NCBI RefSeq assembly: GCF_001245615.1
Contig: NZ_CWKH01000002.1
Span: 248,001-312,000 of the forward strand
Origin: Mycolicibacterium neworleansense
GTDB lineage: Bacteria; Actinomycetota; Actinomycetes; Mycobacteriales; Mycobacteriaceae
Length of the DNA: 64,000 nt
Direction: 5' to 3'
The notes under the pieces are model-generated. The model was given only the letters and a program-made list of their open reading frames with translations. It did no database searches and was not told where the DNA came from. Shown here piece by piece: positions 9,340-19,021 of the stretch (its first letter is position 1; the number at the start of each line of letters is the position of its first letter). The translations under genes and the position numbers were made by a program.

Positions 9340-10080
9340 ATGGCAGCAGCCCTGACCGCGATCACCGAACATGTGCACTTCGCCCAAACCGACTTGGTGA
9401 ACTGGACGCTGGTGACCGACGGGAATCGGGTCCTGCTGATCGACGCCGGGTTCCCAGGGCAGCGCGAGGACGTCATCGGCACTGTCCGCAGCCTCGGTTT
9501 CACCGTCGACGACATCGCCGCGGTCCTGCTGACCCATGCCCACATCGATCACTTCGGAACCGCCATCTGGCTGGCGAAAACCCATGGCACACCGGTCTTT
9601 TGCCATGACTCCGAATTGGGGCACGCCAAGCGTGAGTATCTCGAGCAGGCCGCGCCGGCCGATGTGGTGCGCAACATCTGGCAGCCCCGCTGGCTGAAGT
9701 GGGCGGCCACCATCACCGCCAAGGGCGGCATGAACCACGCCGGCATCCCGACCGCACAGGCGCTGACCGACAAGGACGATCTGCCGGGCAGCCCGGTGCC
9801 GGTGCCCACCCCGGGACACACCGGCGGGCACTGCTCGTACATCGTCGACGGGGTACTGGTCAGCGGCGACGCCCTGGTCACCGGGCACCCGCTGCTGAAG
9901 CAGACCGGCCCGACGCTGCTGCCGGCACTGTTCAACCACGATGAGGCAGGGTGCCTGACCAGTCTGAAGGCGCTCGCTGCCGTGGAGGCCGACGTGATGC
10001 TGCCCGGGCACGGGCCGGTGTGGCGCGGATCGATCGCCGACGCCGCTGAACAGGCAACATCGGCCCACCGACGCGCTTAA
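9340..10080 (+). CDS. Metallo-beta-lactamase-fold hydrolase (Rv0406c-like)
   Basis: 246 aa. The metal site is explicit: THAHIDH supplies His66, His68, Asp70 and His71, and GHTGGHCSY supplies a further ligand. Small soluble MBL-fold protein of the glyoxalase II/lactonase type, with no signal peptide. It shares a 35-nt divergent promoter with fgd1, an arrangement conserved in M. tuberculosis, which suggests a function linked to sugar-phosphate or F420 metabolism. The actual substrate is unknown; hydrolysis of a lactone or thioester is possible. Confidence 0.85.
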   Translation: MAAALTAITEHVHFAQTDLVNWTLVTDGNRVLLIDAGFPGQREDVIGTVRSLGFTVDDIAAVLLTHAHIDHFGTAIWLAKTHGTPVFCHDSELGHAKREYLEQAAPADVVRNIWQPRWLKWAATITAKGGMNHAGIPTAQALTDKDDLPGSPVPVPTPGHTGGHCSYIVDGVLVSGDALVTGHPLLKQTGPTLLPALFNHDEAGCLTSLKALAAVEADVMLPGHGPVWRGSIADAAEQATSAHRRA

Positions 10081-10121
10081 TATCGCACCCGTAAGCATTC
10101 CGAGACCGTGGAAGGACTCGG

Positions 10122-13100
10122 ATGACCGGAACGGCGATTGCCTGCCCATCGTGTGGCGCCGCCCCTTCGAGGGCCGCAGCCCGGTATTGCGACGCCTGCG
10201 GCTCCTCATTGCGCCGACCGGCCAGCAGTGCCGAGTTCAAACAAGCCACGGTCCTGTTCGCCGATGTCGTGGAATCGATGAAAGTCGCCACAATTGTGGG
10301 CCCAGAACGGCTGCGGGAGATCATGGGCGAGTTGGTCGGACGCGGTGTGGCAGTAATTCAGCGGTTCGGCGGCACGATGGACAAGTTCACCGGCGACGGT
10401 TTGATGGCGGTCTTCGGCGCCCCACAGGCGTTGGAGGACCACGCCATGCGGGCATGCCTGGCGGCACTGGGGATTCAGGCAGAGGCACGCAGATTCGCCG
10501 CCGATGTCGGGAAACGCGACGGGATCGAGCTCCGCCTACGGATCGGCCTGAATTCCGGTCAGGTCGTTGCGGGCGAAATCGGTTCGGGCATACCGGGTTA
10601 CACTGCGGTCGGCGAGCAGGTCGGTTTGGCGCAGCGGATGGAGTCAGTCGCCCCGCCGGGCGGTGTGATGCTCAGTGAGTCCAGCGCCCGCTTGGTCGAA
10701 CATGCTGCGGAGCTCGACGAAACTCAGCTGGTCCACATCAAAGGGGCCACCCAGCCGATAGCGGCCCGCCGACTGAGGGCCATCCGATCACACCACGGGC
10801 TTGTCGGGGGTGTGGAGCCGAGGCTGGTCGGGCGTCAATCGGAGATCGCCGCCCTCGAAACAATGCTGGACCGCTCGTTGACCGGTCGCGGCGTCGTGGT
10901 CGGGTTGGCAGGGCCACCGGGAGTCGGCAAGTCCCGGTTGTCCAGGGAGGCAGCAGCACTCGCGGCCGTCCGCGGCGTCGACGTGATCTGGTGTTCCTGC
11001 GAATCGCACGCCGGCAATGTCCCGTTCCACCTTGCGACTCGGTTACTGCGCGCCATGACCGGCATCGGGGACCGGGAGGGTCCCTGGGCCCGGGCCCGGG
11101 TCCGCGCCCGGTTCAGCGACGCTGACCCGGTGGATCTGCTGATGTTCGACGATCTGCTCGGCATCGCCGACCCCGATGTCGCATTGCCCACCATCGCTCC
11201 CGATGCCAGACGGCAGCGGCTGCTCGCATTGATCAATGCTGCGCCGATCGCTGAACCCAGACCCGTGCTCTACATCGTCGAGGACGCCCATTGGATCGAC
11301 GAGGTCAGCGAAGCCATGCTCGCGGATTTCCTGACGGGCATTCCGCATAGCTACTCGATGGCCATGGTCACCTACCGTCCCGAGTACCACGGGATCTTGA
11401 GGCAGCTACCCGAAACTCAAGCGATGACACTCGCACCGCTCAGCGAGGCGCAGACGTTGACACTGCTCGACGACGTGTTGGGGACGGATCCCTCGGTCCG
11501 CGATCTGGCGGCGGCGGTCCGCCGGCGGGCGGCCGGCAACCCGTTCTTCGCCGAGGAGATGGTGCGGGACCTCGTCCAGCGGGGCGTGCTCGAAGGCGAT
11601 CGGGGTCGCTACTTGTGTCATGCGGACACCGCCGACGTGCCCGTGCCCGTCACCGTGCAGGCAGCCATCGAAGCCCGAATCGACCGGTTGGACGTCCGCG
11701 GCAAGCGGACGTTGAATGCCGCCTCGGTGGTCGGAACCCGATTCGACGCAGAGTTGCTGGCCGCCATCGGGACCGAGCCGGTTTTCGATGAACTACTCCG
11801 GGCCGAGCTCATCGACCAGAACAGCGATATCGCCGGCATCGCCTACACCTTCCGGCACCCCCTCATCCGCACCGTTGCCTACGAATCGCAGCTGCAATCG
11901 GATCGCGCGGAGGTCCACCGGCGACTCGCCGCGGCCATTCAAACTCGCGCTGAATCTCGGGGCCCGGACTTGGCCGATCCGGACGCCGCGCTGATCGCCG
12001 AGCATCTCGAGGCGGCCGGAGACCTCCACGCCGCGTTCGATTGGCACATGCGCGCCGGAGCATGGTCGACCAATCGTGATATCGCCGCAGCCCGGATGAG
12101 CTGGAAACGAGCGCGCCTCATCGCCGACGCGCTACCTGCCGGCGACAGCGCACGACCCGCGATGCGCATCGCTGCCCGCAGCATGCTGTGCGTCAGTTCG
12201 TGGCGGGCATCAGGTCCGGACGCAGACAGCGATCTCGACGAGCTCCGCAAATTGTGCGACGAGACAGGCGACAAGGCCTCATTGACACTTGCCCTGAGTG
12301 CCCAGCTCACCGCGGTGTTTTGGCCCGGCGACGCGAAGCGCGCATCGCAGCTGGCGTCCGAGCAGATGGCGCTCCTGGATTCGATCGGCGATCCCGCGCT
12401 CACCGTCGGCATGGCCTACCCACCCATGTCCGTCAAGGCCGTCACCGGTGAGTACCACGATTTGTTGAACTGGTCGCAGATGGTCATCGACCTGGCCGCA
12501 GACGACGCGACCATGGGGTCCAATTTCGGGATGGGCTCACCGTTGGCGGCGGCATGCTCGTTCCGTGGGCACGCGCGGTACGCGCTTGGCCTGCCGGGGT
12601 GGCGACAGGACCTGGATGGTGCCGCAGCACTGGCCCGCAGCACCGATCCGGTCACCCACGCATTGGTCGCTGCTAGTGCTTACGGTCCCGCCGTCTCCAT
12701 GCGCGTGCTGCGGGCCGAGCCCGCGATGACACGCGAGATCGAGGATGCCATCCAGGTGGCCGAGAAGACGATCGATGACACCGCTTTGGGTAGTGCGAAG
12801 TGCTTCCTCGGACTCGCGTTGGTCGCCGCGGATGACCCCGCCGATCGTGTCCGTGGAAGCGACATCTTGGTCCAGATACGCGACAGCTGGGTGCGAGAGA
12901 AGACACGGCTCTTTCTGGTGCCCGTCGCCGACACCGCGATCGCCTACGAAATGGCGCGGCGCGGCGACCATGAAGGCGCCGTCCCAATGCTTCGGGCGAG
13001 CGTCGAGGAGTTGATCCGATCGGGGCAGACCGCGACCGGCATGATGACACTGGTCAATCTCGCTGAAACCCTGTTGGAGCGTTGCGCCGAAGGCGACGTG

Positions 13101-13334
13101 GCAGAAGCCGAGGCTGTGATCGACCGCGTGGAGAGCCTGGCGGGTCCGGCAGCCTGGGCGGTACGCGACATCTGGGCGATACGCCTACGCGGTCTGTTGG
13201 CTCGGGCCGTCGGCGATGATGTCGCCTACCGGACGTTGGTGAGTCGCTATCGCTCCATGGCGGTATCTCTGGGTTTCGAGGGACACATCGCAATGGCCGA
13301 CGCCGCCGACACCGCGGCGGCCCGGCAAGCCTAG
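10122..13334 (+). CDS. Zinc ribbon-adenylate cyclase-AAA ATPase-TPR-like signalling protein
   Basis: 1070 aa in four parts. (1) Zinc ribbon, Cys8, Cys11, Cys23 and Cys26 (CPSCG...CDACG). (2) Class-III nucleotide cyclase domain, about residues 40-210, with LFADVVES, KFTGDGLMAVFGAP and GLNSGQVVAGEIG; the metal-binding Asp residues appear retained. (3) AAA/STAND ATPase from about 235, Walker A GPPGVGKS and Walker B VLYIVEDAHWID. (4) A long helical C-terminal half consistent with TPR-like repeats. Unlike several M. tuberculosis cyclase-ATPases it shows no C-terminal LuxR helix-turn-helix. It probably senses a ligand or partner and makes cAMP; not tied to its neighbours. Its stop overlaps the convergent neighbour's stop by 4 bp. 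Confidence 0.85.
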   Translation: MTGTAIACPSCGAAPSRAAARYCDACGSSLRRPASSAEFKQATVLFADVVESMKVATIVGPERLREIMGELVGRGVAVIQRFGGTMDKFTGDGLMAVFGAPQALEDHAMRACLAALGIQAEARRFAADVGKRDGIELRLRIGLNSGQVVAGEIGSGIPGYTAVGEQVGLAQRMESVAPPGGVMLSESSARLVEHAAELDETQLVHIKGATQPIAARRLRAIRSHHGLVGGVEPRLVGRQSEIAALETMLDRSLTGRGVVVGLAGPPGVGKSRLSREAAALAAVRGVDVIWCSCESHAGNVPFHLATRLLRAMTGIGDREGPWARARVRARFSDADPVDLLMFDDLLGIADPDVALPTIAPDARRQRLLALINAAPIAEPRPVLYIVEDAHWIDEVSEAMLADFLTGIPHSYSMAMVTYRPEYHGILRQLPETQAMTLAPLSEAQTLTLLDDVLGTDPSVRDLAAAVRRRAAGNPFFAEEMVRDLVQRGVLEGDRGRYLCHADTADVPVPVTVQAAIEARIDRLDVRGKRTLNAASVVGTRFDAELLAAIGTEPVFDELLRAELIDQNSDIAGIAYTFRHPLIRTVAYESQLQSDRAEVHRRLAAAIQTRAESRGPDLADPDAALIAEHLEAAGDLHAAFDWHMRAGAWSTNRDIAAARMSWKRARLIADALPAGDSARPAMRIAARSMLCVSSWRASGPDADSDLDELRKLCDETGDKASLTLALSAQLTAVFWPGDAKRASQLASEQMALLDSIGDPALTVGMAYPPMSVKAVTGEYHDLLNWSQMVIDLAADDATMGSNFGMGSPLAAACSFRGHARYALGLPGWRQDLDGAAALARSTDPVTHALVAASAYGPAVSMRVLRAEPAMTREIEDAIQVAEKTIDDTALGSAKCFLGLALVAADDPADRVRGSDILVQIRDSWVREKTRLFLVPVADTAIAYEMARRGDHEGAVPMLRASVEELIRSGQTATGMMTLVNLAETLLERCAEGDVAEAEAVIDRVESLAGPAAWAVRDIWAIRLRGLLARAVGDDVAYRTLVSRYRSMAVSLGFEGHIAMADAADTAAARQA

Positions 13335-13639
13335 TGCTGCAGGATGCGGTAGCCCAGCAGGAAGAACCCGGTCAGGCACAAGCCGCAGGCCAGCACGATT
13401 GTGGGCATCAGGACCATCTGGTCGAGTTCGTCGGGGTCGAACACCTCGTCGTCGTACACCGATCCGAAGAGCACCCGGGCAAACTTGGTCCGGCGAAACG
13501 CGTGCATCCGCCGCCGCGATTCGGCCGAGTCCGCCCGGCGACCGATGAACACTCGCAAAGCCACGCCGGTCGCGAACACCACCACAGCCGCTGCCAGCAG
13601 CAACGATCCCACGATTACCTGCAGACTCGGCAAACACAC
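13331..13639 (-). CDS. Small two-TM membrane protein
   Basis: 102 aa from GTG 13639. Two hydrophobic segments (about residues 8-30 and 78-98) flank a basic, then acidic, cytoplasmic loop with RRRMHAFRRTKFARVLFGS and DDEVFDPDELDQM. Conserved hypothetical; no family function recognised. It follows the luciferase-like gene by 39 nt on the same strand and may be its operon tail. Its stop shares bases with the stop of the convergent cyclase gene. Confidence 0.7.
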   Translation of the reverse strand: MCLPSLQVIVGSLLLAAAVVVFATGVALRVFIGRRADSAESRRRMHAFRRTKFARVLFGSVYDDEVFDPDELDQMVLMPTIVLACGLCLTGFFLLGYRILQH

Positions 13640-13678
13640 CCCCAGCGGCGACGACAGCTCCGAGGGTCAGCCTAGCCG

Positions 13679-14776
13679 CTAGCTGCCCCACCGCTGCGCT
13701 ATCAGCTGGTGGGAGCGCAACCGGTCCTCGTGCCGGTGCGTCACCGAGGTGATGACGAGTTCGTCGGCCCCGCTGACCCGCTGCAGGGCCTCCAGCCGCG
13801 CGGCCACCTGATCGGGGTCACCGACGAATTGTGTTGCGGTACGGTCCCGGACCACATCCAGCTGCTCGTCGGTCAGCGGTGCGCAGTCGGCCGGGTCCGG
13901 GTAGGGCACCGCGCCGCCGCCGGCCCGGATCGAATACACCCACTGGCCGTAGCTGGACGCCAGATAGCGTGCGGTGGCTTCATCGTCGGCCACCACCACA
14001 TCGGCCGATACCACCACGTACGGCTCGGACAGGTGTTTCGACGGCGTGAATCCGTTGCGGTACACCTCGATTGCCTCCAGCGCGGTGGCCGGCGTGATGT
14101 GATAGCTGGCCACGAACGGCAGCCCGCGCGCGGCGGCGACGCGGGCGCTCTGGCCTTTACTGCTGCCGAAAACCCACGGGGTAAGAGCGGCGCCCGCGCC
14201 GGGAACGGCCGTGCCGACCGAATACCGGCCGGCCAGCATGTCCAGGATGTCGTCCACCTGTTCGGCGAAATCCGGTGCTACCGCCTCTGGTTGCTGCAGC
14301 ACCGCCATGCGGGCGCGCAACCGCGGATCACGCATCAGCGCGGCGATGTCGAAGGGTGCCGGGATCACCACGCCGTCGATCTCGTGCCATTCACGCGGCG
14401 GCCTCGGCTCACGCGGCTTGTCCCGCACCGCCTCGGCGCGTTTCTGGCCCGAGCGGCCCACACCCAGATCGATCCGGCCTGGATGGAACGCGGCCAGAGT
14501 CCCGAAACTCTCCGCCACCGCGATCGCGGTCGTATGGCCGAGTTGCACGGCCGCGGTGCCGACCCTGATCCGTTCGGTGGCCGCGGCGATCTGTCCCACC
14601 AGAACCGCGGGCGACGAGCTGGCCACCGACACGAAGTGATGCTCGGCGACCCAATACCGTTGGTAGCCCCACTGTTCGGCGTGGCGAGCCAGGTCGACGG
14701 TGTTGCGTAGCGCCGTGGCGGCGTCACTGCCCGCGCTGATCGGTGACAGGTCGAGAATCGAGAGCGGGACCGTCAC
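13679..14776 (-). CDS. LLM-class flavin/F420-dependent oxidoreductase (MsnO8-like)
   Basis: 365 aa from GTG 14776. Bacterial luciferase-like TIM barrel: LSILDLSPISAGSDAATAL at the N-terminus, YWVAEHHF, RIRVGTAAVQLGHTT and GRIDLGVGRSG, the typical order in the MsnO8/alkanal-monooxygenase-like subgroup, which may use FMN or F420. The start overlaps the stop of the GNAT gene as GTGA, so the two are translationally coupled. The substrate is unknown. With fgd1 nearby an F420H2 supply is assured, but the cofactor cannot be decided from sequence alone. Confidence 0.85.
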   Translation of the reverse strand: MTVPLSILDLSPISAGSDAATALRNTVDLARHAEQWGYQRYWVAEHHFVSVASSSPAVLVGQIAAATERIRVGTAAVQLGHTTAIAVAESFGTLAAFHPGRIDLGVGRSGQKRAEAVRDKPREPRPPREWHEIDGVVIPAPFDIAALMRDPRLRARMAVLQQPEAVAPDFAEQVDDILDMLAGRYSVGTAVPGAGAALTPWVFGSSKGQSARVAAARGLPFVASYHITPATALEAIEVYRNGFTPSKHLSEPYVVVSADVVVADDEATARYLASSYGQWVYSIRAGGGAVPYPDPADCAPLTDEQLDVVRDRTATQFVGDPDQVAARLEALQRVSGADELVITSVTHRHEDRLRSHQLIAQRWGS

Positions 14777-15285
14777 GTCAGCTCCTTCTCGAACGCGATC
14801 GGAAAGACCGTCCCCTCCCCCTCCGGCGGGAGCGGCACCGTCAGCCGGGTGTACCCGGCGGAGTCATAGAGCGCCTCCGCCTCCGGCTGCAGGTGACCCG
14901 TGGTCAGGTAGACCCTCCGATACCCGCGCGCGGAGATTTCGGATTCAAGGTGGGCGAGCAGCACCCTGCCGTACCCACGCTTCCGGAAGCGGCTGTCGGT
15001 CCAGATGCGCTTGAGTTCTGCCGTCTCGGCGTCGAAGCGGGTGAACGCCCCGCCGGTGACCGGAACGCCGTCGAGCACGCCGATGTACAGTCCGCCGCCG
15101 GGCGGGGCGAACTCGTCGGCGGACTTCCCCCGCAGCCAGCCCAACATCTGATCGGGCGTCCCGCCGTAGCGCCCCGAGTACTCCACCGACAACTCGGACA
15201 GCAGCGGGACCGCCAGAGGATCATCCAGGCCGACCGCAAGGAACCGCACACCACTCACGGGGGCTGACTTAACCACCGTTTCCAT
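14773..15285 (-). CDS. GNAT-family N-acetyltransferase
   Basis: 170 aa from ATG 15285 (METVVKSAPVSG); the longer reading adds a Cys/Pro-rich stretch with no family similarity. The GCN5 fold is visible: GGAFTRFDAETAELKRIWTD (strand 4), then the acetyl-CoA pyrophosphate loop RKRGYGRVLLAHLE, and YLTTGHLQPEAEALYDSAGY near the C-terminus. First gene of the coupled pair with the LLM oxidoreductase. The acceptor substrate is unknown. Confidence 0.85.
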   Translation of the reverse strand: METVVKSAPVSGVRFLAVGLDDPLAVPLLSELSVEYSGRYGGTPDQMLGWLRGKSADEFAPPGGGLYIGVLDGVPVTGGAFTRFDAETAELKRIWTDSRFRKRGYGRVLLAHLESEISARGYRRVYLTTGHLQPEAEALYDSAGYTRLTVPLPPEGEGTVFPIAFEKELT

Positions 15286-15363
15286 ACCCACAGCATTTCC
15301 AACGCACGGCGGGCCGCACCATTCCAACCACGATCAGCCTGATTCAAAGCCTGTCCGCCTCGC

Positions 15364-16443
15364 CTACTTCCTGGCGAGGTAGTAATAGTTCGACGGGTCC
15401 TGCTCGAGCTCGGCGACTTCGACGTCGCTGAACCCGGCGTCGGCCAGCATCGACACGGCCAGCTGCCTGCCCCACATCGTGCCCAGCCCGGAGCCTCCCA
15501 GGCCCAGCGACACCGACATGCAATGCGTCAGTGACACGGCGTAACGGTACGTACTCATGGCGACGCCGATGTTGTCCTCCAGCCGACTGGAAGCTTTGAT
15601 GTCGGCCATCACCAGCACGCCACCCGGCCGCAGGGCGCGGTAGATGTTCTCCAGCACCCGGGCCGGCTGCGCCTGGTCGTGGATCGCGTCGAATGCGGTG
15701 ATGAGGTCGTACGCGGCCGTCTGATCCAGGGCCGCCAAGTCGGCAGGCAGGAACGAGGCATTGGTCAACCCATGTTGCGCTGCGGCGGCCGCCCCGGTGG
15801 CGGTCGCCTCCTCGGAGAAATCGATGCCGGTAAAGCGACTGGCCGGATATGCCTGCGCCATCAGGCAGATGGCATACCCACTGCCACAACCGAAGTCGGC
15901 AACATCGATACCGCTTTCCAAGCGGCGGGGCAGGCCGTCGACCAGGGGCAGCACCGCATCGATCAGGGCGGCATCGAACACCTCGCTACTCCGCTCGGCC
16001 ATCACGGTGTGAAAGCGCGGATAGTCGTCGTAGCTCAGACCGCCGCCATCGCGGAAGCAGCCCAGGATCTTCTGCTCGACTTCGCACATCAGCGGGACGT
16101 ACTGGGCCAGACGCGCCAGATTGTTCAGGCCGCCGGCACGCGTCAGCACCTCGGCGCGGTGGGCGGGCAACCGATACGTGGAAGACTCCGCGTCGTAGTC
16201 GACCACGCGTGCGGCGACGACGCCGCCGAGCCATTCGCGGACGTAACGTTCATCGAGGCTGGCCGCGTCGGCGATCTCGGTGCTGGTGGCCGACGGCAGC
16301 TTCGCCATGGCGTCGAACAGCCCGGCCTGGTGGCCGAGACTCAGCAGGAGTGTCAACCCTGCGCTGTCGATCACCGACGTGATCCGTTCGGAGAATCCTT
16401 CAACCGTCTCGGGAGTTGTCTGCTGATCGGTGCCATTCGCCAT
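15364..16443 (-). CDS. Winged-helix SAM-dependent methyltransferase (Rv2258c-like)
   Basis: 359 aa from ATG 16443 ([10 protein letters not shown]); the upstream reading frame is Gly-rich and crosses the divergent promoter. N-terminal helical/winged-helix dimerisation domain ([29 protein letters not shown]) followed by a class-I methyltransferase with SAM motif [12 protein letters not shown] and a post-I acidic residue in FTGIDFSEE, then [12 protein letters not shown]. Domain order resembles M. tuberculosis Rv2258c as I recall it. Divergent from the SDR gene across a near-palindrome at 16491. The substrate is probably a small molecule. Confidence 0.85.
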   Translation of the reverse strand: MANGTDQQTTPETVEGFSERITSVIDSAGLTLLLSLGHQAGLFDAMAKLPSATSTEIADAASLDERYVREWLGGVVAARVVDYDAESSTYRLPAHRAEVLTRAGGLNNLARLAQYVPLMCEVEQKILGCFRDGGGLSYDDYPRFHTVMAERSSEVFDAALIDAVLPLVDGLPRRLESGIDVADFGCGSGYAICLMAQAYPASRFTGIDFSEEATATGAAAAAQHGLTNASFLPADLAALDQTAAYDLITAFDAIHDQAQPARVLENIYRALRPGGVLVMADIKASSRLEDNIGVAMSTYRYAVSLTHCMSVSLGLGGSGLGTMWGRQLAVSMLADAGFSDVEVAELEQDPSNYYYLARK

Positions 16444-16490
16444 CACGCCCGCCCAGACTACGCCGCCTCCGCCACCCCCTTCCGCGCAAA

Positions 16491-16508
16491 ACTTGACACG
16501 TGTAAAGT
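16491..16508. promoter_or_regulatory. Near-palindromic operator ACTTGACACGTGTAAAGT
   Basis: 18 bp with the perfect core ACACGTGT and matching outer arms ACTT/AAGT, 8 nt upstream of the SDR start and 47 nt upstream of the divergent methyltransferase. Such a position suits a TetR-type repressor blocking both promoters. No TetR gene is adjacent, so the regulator is unknown. Confidence 0.5.
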
Positions 16509-16516
16509 TCGCCGCC

Positions 16517-17380
16517 ATGGACAACATCAGGGGCAAGACCATCGCGATCACCGGCGCCGCCCGCGGCATCGGTTACGCCACCGCCAAGGCCCTGCTGGCC
16601 CGTGGCGCCCGCGTCGTCATCGGTGACCGTGACGTGGCACTTCAGGAGTCGGCCGTCGTCGAGCTGACCAAGCTCGGCCAAGTCTCCGGCTACCCGCTCG
16701 ACGTCACCGACCGCGAATCGTTCGCGACGTTCCTCGACAAGGCCCGCACCGACGGCGGCGGCCACATCGACGTGCTGATCAACAACGCCGGTGTCATGCC
16801 GGTCGGCCCGTTCCTGGAGCAGACCGAGCAGTCGATCCGGTCCAACATCGAGGTCAACGTCTACGGCGTGCTCACCGGCTGCCAGCTCGCGCTGCCGGAG
16901 ATGGTGAAGCGCCGCAGCGGCCACATCATCAACATCGCCTCGCTGTCGGGCTTGATCCCGCTGCCGGGTCAGGTGGTCTACGTCGGCGCCAAGTACGCCG
17001 TCGTCGGACTGTCCACCGCGCTGGCCGACGAGATGGCCCCGCACGGCGTGGACGTCTCCGTGGTCATGCCGCCGTTCACCAACACCGACCTGATCTCGGG
17101 CACCAAGTCCGGTGGAGCGATCAAGCCGGTCGAGCCCGAAGACATCGCTGCCGCGATCATCAAGACGCTCAACAAGCCCAAGACGCACGTATCGGTGCCG
17201 CCGCCGCTGCGCTTCACCGCGCAGGCCGCGCAGATGCTGCCGCCCAAGGGCCGCCGCTGGATGAACAAGGCGCTGGGCCTGGACAACGTGTTCCTGGAGT
17301 TCGACGCCGCCAAGCGCAAGAGCTATGAGGACCGGGCACAGTCAGCCCAGGGCGTCATCGATTCCGACAGAAAGTCCTAG
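16517..17380 (+). CDS. Short-chain dehydrogenase/reductase
   Basis: 287 aa from ATG 16517 ([20 protein letters not shown]). Classical [13 protein letters not shown] dinucleotide loop near residue 14, LINNAGVMP, a catalytic Ser in IASLSGL and YVGAKYAV (Y-x3-K). Longer C-terminal tail than minimal SDRs, as in several mycobacterial oxidoreductases. It ends tail-to-tail with the next gene, the two stops sharing CTAG. Likely under control of the palindrome directly upstream. The substrate is unknown; alcohol, steroid or lipid are all possible. Confidence 0.88.
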   Translation: MDNIRGKTIAITGAARGIGYATAKALLARGARVVIGDRDVALQESAVVELTKLGQVSGYPLDVTDRESFATFLDKARTDGGGHIDVLINNAGVMPVGPFLEQTEQSIRSNIEVNVYGVLTGCQLALPEMVKRRSGHIINIASLSGLIPLPGQVVYVGAKYAVVGLSTALADEMAPHGVDVSVVMPPFTNTDLISGTKSGGAIKPVEPEDIAAAIIKTLNKPKTHVSVPPPLRFTAQAAQMLPPKGRRWMNKALGLDNVFLEFDAAKRKSYEDRAQSAQGVIDSDRKS

Positions 17381-17790
17381 CCGAATTCCGGCAGCGGCCG
17401 GCCCGCGCGGTAGCCCTCGATCACGTCGAGGGCACCGCCGAGCAGTTCCTCGTGCGTGAACTCATAGCGCTCGACACTGCCGACGAACACCACCCGCACG
17501 ATCTCGCCGTCTTCGGCCGCATCCAGCCACAGCGAGGTCACCGCGAGGCCGTCGTCCACCTCGGCCCCGGACGGCTCGTAGAACCACACCGCGAAGTCGT
17601 CGTTGGACTCTTCCTCGTCAAAAGTCCAGCCGCGTGCGGTGATTCGCTCATCGAACTCGGCCAGATCGGCCACGACAGCGTCGGGGATGTCGGCCAGCTG
17701 CTCGACTGATTCCGCCGACACCCGGCTCACGCTCCGAGTGGCCTGCCGCTTGCGGCGGCGGGCCTTCTTGGCGTCGGAACCCTTGGACAC
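17377..17790 (-). CDS. Conserved hypothetical protein, basic N-terminus
   Basis: 137 aa. A strongly basic N-terminus (KKARRRKRQATRS) precedes an acidic alpha/beta domain with FDERITARGWTFDEEESND and DGEIVRVVFVGSVERYEFT. No known family recognised. It begins 2 nt after the metZ stop, so it is the last gene of the purT-metZ operon. The basic tail could bind nucleic acid or ribosomes, but that is speculation. Confidence 0.7.
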   Translation of the reverse strand: MSKGSDAKKARRRKRQATRSVSRVSAESVEQLADIPDAVVADLAEFDERITARGWTFDEEESNDDFAVWFYEPSGAEVDDGLAVTSLWLDAAEDGEIVRVVFVGSVERYEFTHEELLGGALDVIEGYRAGRPLPEFG

Positions 17791-17792
17791 GC

Positions 17793-19001
17793 CTAGCCCA
17801 GCGCCTGGTCCAGGTCGGCGATCAGGTCCTCGGTGCCCTCCAGGCCGACGGAGATGCGGACCACGCCGTCGCCCAGCCCGATGGCGGCACGGCCCTCCGG
17901 ACCCATGGCCCGGTGTGTGGTGGTGGCCGGGTGGGTGATCAGCGTCTTGGCGTCGCCCAGGTTGTTGGAGATGTCGATGACGCGCAGCTTGTCGAGCACC
18001 TCGAAGGCGCGGTCCTTGCCGCCATCCAGTTCGAAGGTGACGACGGTGCCGCCGCCACGCATCTGCCGCTTGGCCAGGTCGTACTGCGGATGCGATTGCA
18101 GGAACGGGTATTTCACCCAGTTCACGCCGGCCTTCGCCTCCAGGAACTCAGCCACCGATTGCGCCGACCGGTTCGAGTAATCCACCCGGACCGAAAGCGT
18201 CTCAAGGCCTTTCAGCAGCGTCCAGGCGTTGAACGCACTGATCGCCGGGCCGGTGTGGCGCATGAGCTTCTGCACCGGGCCGTCGATGTACTCCTGGTCG
18301 CCCAGGATCGCCCCGCCGAGCACGCGGCCCTGCCCATCGATGTGCTTGGTGCCCGAGTACACCACCACATCCGCACCGAGCGGGATACCCTGCTGCAGCA
18401 GCGGGGTGGCAAAGACGTTGTCCAACACCACCTTTGCACCGGCGGCATGCGCCAGTTCCGACACCGCCGCGATGTCCACCAGGGACTGCATCGGGTTGGA
18501 CGGCGTCTCGAAGAACACGGCCTGGGTGGGCACCGACAGGGCTTCCTCCCACTGCGAGAGGTCGTCGCCGTCGACGAACACGGTCTCCACACCCCAGCGC
18601 GGCAAGATCTCGTTACACACCACGAAGCAGGACCCGAACAGGCTGCGGGCGGCCACCAGGCGGTCACCGGCCCCCAGCAGCGCGCCCAGCGCGGTGAACA
18701 CCGCCGCCATGCCGGTGGCGGTCGCGAACGCGGCCGGAGCGCCCTCGATGAGCCGCAGCCGCTCCTCGAACATCGAGATGGTCGGGTTGCCGTAGCGGGA
18801 GTAGACGAAGCGGTCGATCTCGCCGGTGAACGCCTTCTCGGCCGCCGACGCGGATTCGTAGACGTAGCCCGAGGTCAGGTACATCGCCTCGGCGGTTTCC
18901 TCGAACTCCGATCGCAGCAGGCCGCCGCGCACGCCGATGGTGGCCTGGCTGACGCCCTCGGGCAGGGCAGCCGGGATCCGGACAGATGGGATGTCAGTCA
19001 T
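17793..19001 (-). CDS. metZ: O-succinylhomoserine sulfhydrylase
   Basis: 402 aa from ATG 19001 (MTDIPSVRIPAALPEG). Cys/Met-metabolism PLP enzyme that makes homocysteine from O-succinylhomoserine and sulfide. Visible: SRYGNPT, TGMAAVFTALGALL, FFETPSNPM, DNVFATP and the PLP lysine in VYSGTKHIDGQGR. Size and motifs match M. tuberculosis MetZ (Rv0391), whose neighbours rhodanese and purT are also present here. The operon pairs homocysteine synthesis with a rhodanese that may supply or handle sulfur. Confidence 0.94.
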   Translation of the reverse strand: MTDIPSVRIPAALPEGVSQATIGVRGGLLRSEFEETAEAMYLTSGYVYESASAAEKAFTGEIDRFVYSRYGNPTISMFEERLRLIEGAPAAFATATGMAAVFTALGALLGAGDRLVAARSLFGSCFVVCNEILPRWGVETVFVDGDDLSQWEEALSVPTQAVFFETPSNPMQSLVDIAAVSELAHAAGAKVVLDNVFATPLLQQGIPLGADVVVYSGTKHIDGQGRVLGGAILGDQEYIDGPVQKLMRHTGPAISAFNAWTLLKGLETLSVRVDYSNRSAQSVAEFLEAKAGVNWVKYPFLQSHPQYDLAKRQMRGGGTVVTFELDGGKDRAFEVLDKLRVIDISNNLGDAKTLITHPATTTHRAMGPEGRAAIGLGDGVVRISVGLEGTEDLIADLDQALG

Positions 19002-19021
19002 GTTGTTTTCGACTCTGCTAC

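Noticed and set aside
10122..13334. LuxR-type transcription factor
   Set aside because: Cyclase and ATPase domains suggest this, but the C-terminal end shows no HTH pattern.
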